In this document: piece after piece, positions 61,312-64,000 of the stretch | Layout: each line of letters begins with the position of its first letter | How positions within the stretch are numbered: the first letter of the stretch is position 1 | Source of the DNA: Methylobacterium sp. J-068 | GTDB taxonomy: Bacteria; Pseudomonadota; Alphaproteobacteria; Rhizobiales; Beijerinckiaceae | DNA: 64,000 nucleotides | Assembly (NCBI RefSeq): GCF_022829445.1 | Contig: NZ_JAKSXY010000122.1 | Span: 372,001 to 436,000, forward strand | Direction of reading: 5' to 3' | The notes under the pieces: model-generated | Database searches by the model: none | Told to the model about the DNA's origin: nothing | What the model saw: the letters and a program-made list of their open reading frames with translations, nothing else | Position numbers and translations under genes: made by a program

Positions 61312-63714
61312 TCAGGCGACCGAGGCCTTCCGGGCGTCGAGCCGCCGGATGAGTTCGGCGATCTCGGAGGCGGGACGCGCCGGGCTGTAGAGGAAACCCT
61401 GCGCGGTGCCGCAGTGCTTGTGGCGCAGGACCGCCTCCTGCTGGCGCGTCTCGACGCCCTCGACGGTCACGTCCATCGAGAGGGCCCGAGCCATGGTGGC
61501 GATCGCCTCGACGACGGCGATCTTCTCGGGCCGGAATTGCAGGTCGCGCACGAAGGAGCGATCGACCTTGACCTTGTCGAAGGGAAAATCCGTGAGGTAG
61601 CTCAGGCTCGAATAGCCGGTGCCGAAATCATCGAGCGCGATCCGCACGCCCAGCGCGCGCAGCCGCTTCAGGTTCGTCAGGACCTCGGCCTCCCGGTCGA
61701 GCAGGACGGATTCGGTGATCTCGATCTCCAGGTTCTCAGGGGGCAACCCGGTCTCCCGCAGGATGCGGGCGACCTCGTCGTGGAAGTCGAGTCCGCGCAC
61801 GTGGATCGAGGAGATGTTCACGGCAACCCGCAGGCCCGGCCAGGCCAGGGCGTCCGTGCAGGCGCGGGCCAGGGCCCAGCGGCCGATCTCGACGATGAAG
61901 CCGGTGCCCTCGGCGATGGCGATGATCTCGGCCGGCGAAATCCAGCCCTCTTCGGGCCTGTGCCAGCGCAGCAGGGCCTCGAAGCCGACGACGCGCTCGC
62001 TCCGGAGGTCGATCAGCGGCTGGTAATGAAGCACCATCTCGCCCGCGCGCAGAGCCGTCCGCATGTCCTGGTCGAGTTGACGCTGCCGGAGGCCACGATC
62101 CTCCAGGGACATCTCGAAGCGGCGCCAGCATCCCTTGCCGGCGGCCTTCGCGCTGTAAAGCGCGAGATCGGCGCGGCTGAGCAGGCTGGCCGGATCCTGC
62201 GCGTCCCGGGGGGCGTGCGCGATGCCGATGCTGACGCCGATCTCGAGATGGGCATCCCGGATCTGATAGGGCCGGCGCAGTTCGGCGATCACCTGCCGCG
62301 CCAATCGCTCGGCGTCCTCCCCCGCCTGATCGGGGAGAAGGATGGCGAATTCGTCGCCGCCGAGGCGGAACGTGCGCGCGCGCGCCTCGGTCAGGCGGGT
62401 CAGTTGCTGGGCGACATCGGCCAGCAACTGGTCCCCGACGGCGTGCCCCCGGCTGTCGTTCACCGCCTTGAAGCCATCGAGATCGAGGCAGAGCAGGGTC
62501 GTCCCGACGTCCGGGCCGCCGGTCCCTAGCGGCCCCCCTGGCTCGCCCCCGCGCTCCCGGCAGACATCGTGGATCGCGTCCTGAAAGGCCGCCCGGTTCG
62601 GCAGGCCGGTCAAGGTGTCGTGCCCCGCCAGGAACGCGATGCGTGCCTGGGCCTCGCGGCTGATCGTCGTGTCCGAGCCGACACCCCGATATCCGAGGAA
62701 GTTTCCGTGCCGGTCGAAGGCGGGTTTGCCGTTGAGGCTCCACCAGCGCGTTCCGTCGGCGGTCGTGACCCGAACGGCATGATCGCGGAACGCCGCCCGC
62801 GCCGCCATGGCCGCGAGCACGGCGGCGGCGCCCGCGTCGCGCTGCCCGGCATCCCCCTTGCCCCGGAGGATCGCCAGCAGGGTCACGCCCCGGAGAGCGG
62901 CCGGATCATGCGACAGGGTCGCGGCCATGCGGGCCGGCACGTGGCGCAGGCGTCCCTCCGGATCGGTCTCCCAGAGCCAGTCGCTGGCGCCCTCCTCGAA
63001 ATCGTTGAGCAGGAGGCCGATGGTCTCGCCCTGGTGCTGCACCACGACCCGGTGCCAGATCCGCTGATACGACAGGATGGCCATCCGCCGAACGCTGAAG
63101 CAGACGAACAGCGCGTAGACGGCCAGCATGACCGAGACGTAGGCGCCGAACGGCGCCTCGCAGCCGGCGAGCCCGATGAACCCGCCCGCGACGATGGGTC
63201 CGGCGAGCAGCAGGGCCACGGAGAAGAACGGGCCGACGACGTAGGCATCGGAGATCAGCCCGGCGGTCACCGCGACCGCGAGCATCCGGTGCCCGCCATC
63301 CGAGGGCGGGATCAGGATCGCCGGCATCGTGGCCCAGGTCAGGCCGAGCGCGAGGGCGAGGCCCTTGGAGATCCACTCGCCGTGCCGGACGGCGGTCTCG
63401 GTCACCTCGCTGCGGAAGGTGTTGCGGTAGTACCAGGTCGTGAACAGCGTAGCGGCGACGATCAGCGAGATCGCGGCCATCAGGCCGGCCAGATAAATGT
63501 GGGAGGCGGTGTCCCAGAACATGTAGGCCAGGGCGAAGACCACGACGACGTGCGTCACCGCGGAGTAATTGGCCACCTGAAGGGTTTCGTTCAGCAACTC
63601 GGCCCGCGTCTCGGTCCGGTAGCTCTCCTCGGAGGTCAGGGCCGATCCGCCCGCCGGCGAGACGGAATCCGGCGCCCGGAGGCGGGTGGCCAGCAGGGTT
63701 CGCAGGCTGCGCAT
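61312..63714 (-). CDS. membrane GGDEF-EAL cyclic-di-GMP protein
   Basis: 800 residues. About five or six N-terminal membrane helices (residues 55-210), a PAS-like sensory region (about 240-360), a GGDEF domain (RLGGDEFAIL at 450-459) and an EAL domain (GFEALLRW at 577-584) follow. Catalytic features of both are present (GGDEF; EAL, NISS, EITES, DDFGTGYSSLSYL, VEGVE), so it may make or break c-di-GMP. No RxxD inhibitory site precedes GGDEF. Start 63714, one base after the P450 stop. Confidence 0.92.
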   Translation of the reverse strand: MRSLRTLLATRLRAPDSVSPAGGSALTSEESYRTETRAELLNETLQVANYSAVTHVVVVFALAYMFWDTASHIYLAGLMAAISLIVAATLFTTWYYRNTFRSEVTETAVRHGEWISKGLALALGLTWATMPAILIPPSDGGHRMLAVAVTAGLISDAYVVGPFFSVALLLAGPIVAGGFIGLAGCEAPFGAYVSVMLAVYALFVCFSVRRMAILSYQRIWHRVVVQHQGETIGLLLNDFEEGASDWLWETDPEGRLRHVPARMAATLSHDPAALRGVTLLAILRGKGDAGQRDAGAAAVLAAMAARAAFRDHAVRVTTADGTRWWSLNGKPAFDRHGNFLGYRGVGSDTTISREAQARIAFLAGHDTLTGLPNRAAFQDAIHDVCRERGGEPGGPLGTGGPDVGTTLLCLDLDGFKAVNDSRGHAVGDQLLADVAQQLTRLTEARARTFRLGGDEFAILLPDQAGEDAERLARQVIAELRRPYQIRDAHLEIGVSIGIAHAPRDAQDPASLLSRADLALYSAKAAGKGCWRRFEMSLEDRGLRQRQLDQDMRTALRAGEMVLHYQPLIDLRSERVVGFEALLRWHRPEEGWISPAEIIAIAEGTGFIVEIGRWALARACTDALAWPGLRVAVNISSIHVRGLDFHDEVARILRETGLPPENLEIEITESVLLDREAEVLTNLKRLRALGVRIALDDFGTGYSSLSYLTDFPFDKVKVDRSFVRDLQFRPEKIAVVEAIATMARALSMDVTVEGVETRQQEAVLRHKHCGTAQGFLYSPARPASEIAELIRRLDARKASVA

Positions 63715-63715
63715 G

Positions 63716-64000
63716 TCACGCGGCCCGCCGCATCGGCAGCATCGGCATCCCGCCATGCGGCCGCAGGGTCACGCGGAACCGGGCCTCCGGCATCGCGGCT
63801 TGCACGGGGCGCAGCCTCACACTCGGCAGCAGCGTCGCGAGCACGACGAGGCACTCGCTGAGAGCGAGGCTCATGCCGATGCAGACGCGCGGACCGGCCC
63901 CGAAGGGCAGATAGGCGTAACGGTCTCGCGCCGCATGGATGGCAGGAGCGAACCGGTCCGGATCGAAGGTGTCCGGCCGATCCCAGAGCAATCGGTGGCG
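63716..64000 (-). CDS. cytochrome P450, C-terminal part, cut by the window edge
   Basis: The frame runs to base 64000 with RHRLLWDRPDTFDPDRF, then the heme-binding motif YLPFGAGPRVCIGMSLALSE, with the axial Cys in VCIG, and ends MPMLPMRRAA. Only the last 94 codons are in the window. Its stop overlaps the spacing of the GGDEF-EAL start, so the two genes are probably coupled. The nearest reductase in this window is at 52605. Confidence 0.88.
   Translation of the reverse strand, partial: RHRLLWDRPDTFDPDRFAPAIHAARDRYAYLPFGAGPRVCIGMSLALSECLVVLATLLPSVRLRPVQAAMPEARFRVTLRPHGGMPMLPMRRAA

Overview
The window is GC-rich DNA of an alphaproteobacterial chromosome, most likely from Methylobacteriaceae. 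Supporting signs are a nuo operon whose NuoE carries a long tail, an Hsp20/DUF1150 pair, the FlaF/FlbT flagellin regulators, TolQRAB with YbgC, and a phosphoribulokinase cluster next to a LysR regulator. The genus is an inference from gene content; no rRNA or tRNA was seen. The DNA looks chromosomal: no insertion sequence, CRISPR array, phage module or replication origin was found. Both edges cut genes (nuoG on the left, a cytochrome P450 on the right).

Layout. 1-7717 (minus): nuoA-B-C-D-E-F, a small exported protein of unknown function, then nuoG. 8128-11741 (plus): a GT4 glycosyltransferase and a glycogen-debranching-type glycosidase. 11977-15732: infC with an ATT start, a second GT4, an alpha/beta hydrolase, and the small heat-shock pair. 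16292-19773: a TonB energiser (exported protein, ExbB, ExbD, TonB) and a phosphoesterase. 19934-25128: small exported and membrane proteins, then a flagellin island (flaF, flbT, an 844-residue flagellin, a FlaG-like protein). 25646-32136: prmA, an M24 aminopeptidase P, a DsbD/ScsB-type thiol reductase, and an MFS exporter.

33052-47494 (mainly minus): tolQ-R-A-B, ybgC, ruvB, ruvA, ruvC and yebC. This commonly linked set is interrupted by an exported two-domain protein, a Uma2-type nuclease, bacterioferritin with its ferredoxin and a candidate Irr site, a YceI protein and a chemoreceptor. 48024-53855: a Calvin-type module without RuBisCO genes (fbp, prk, rpe, cbbY on minus; a divergent CbbR-like regulator that overlaps a ferredoxin reductase by 4 bases on plus). 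53916-58862: an XRE regulator, a META-domain protein, cysK, a DUF2254 membrane protein, and three tiny, very hydrophilic proteins in a row, each with a strong ribosome binding site. 58887-64000 (minus): the Ada and AlkA alkylation-repair genes, a GGDEF-EAL protein, and the P450 end.

The observations most worth a second look are: an 84-base imperfect extragenic repeat in two near-full copies (44529-44612 and 61225-61308) with a weaker third copy at the cysK stop; the three-gene hydrophilic cassette; the extra gene inside nuo; the repeat-expanded flagellin; and the RuBisCO-less prk cluster. No clearly new multi-gene system can be claimed from sequence alone. The repeat family and the hydrophilic cassette are the best candidates.
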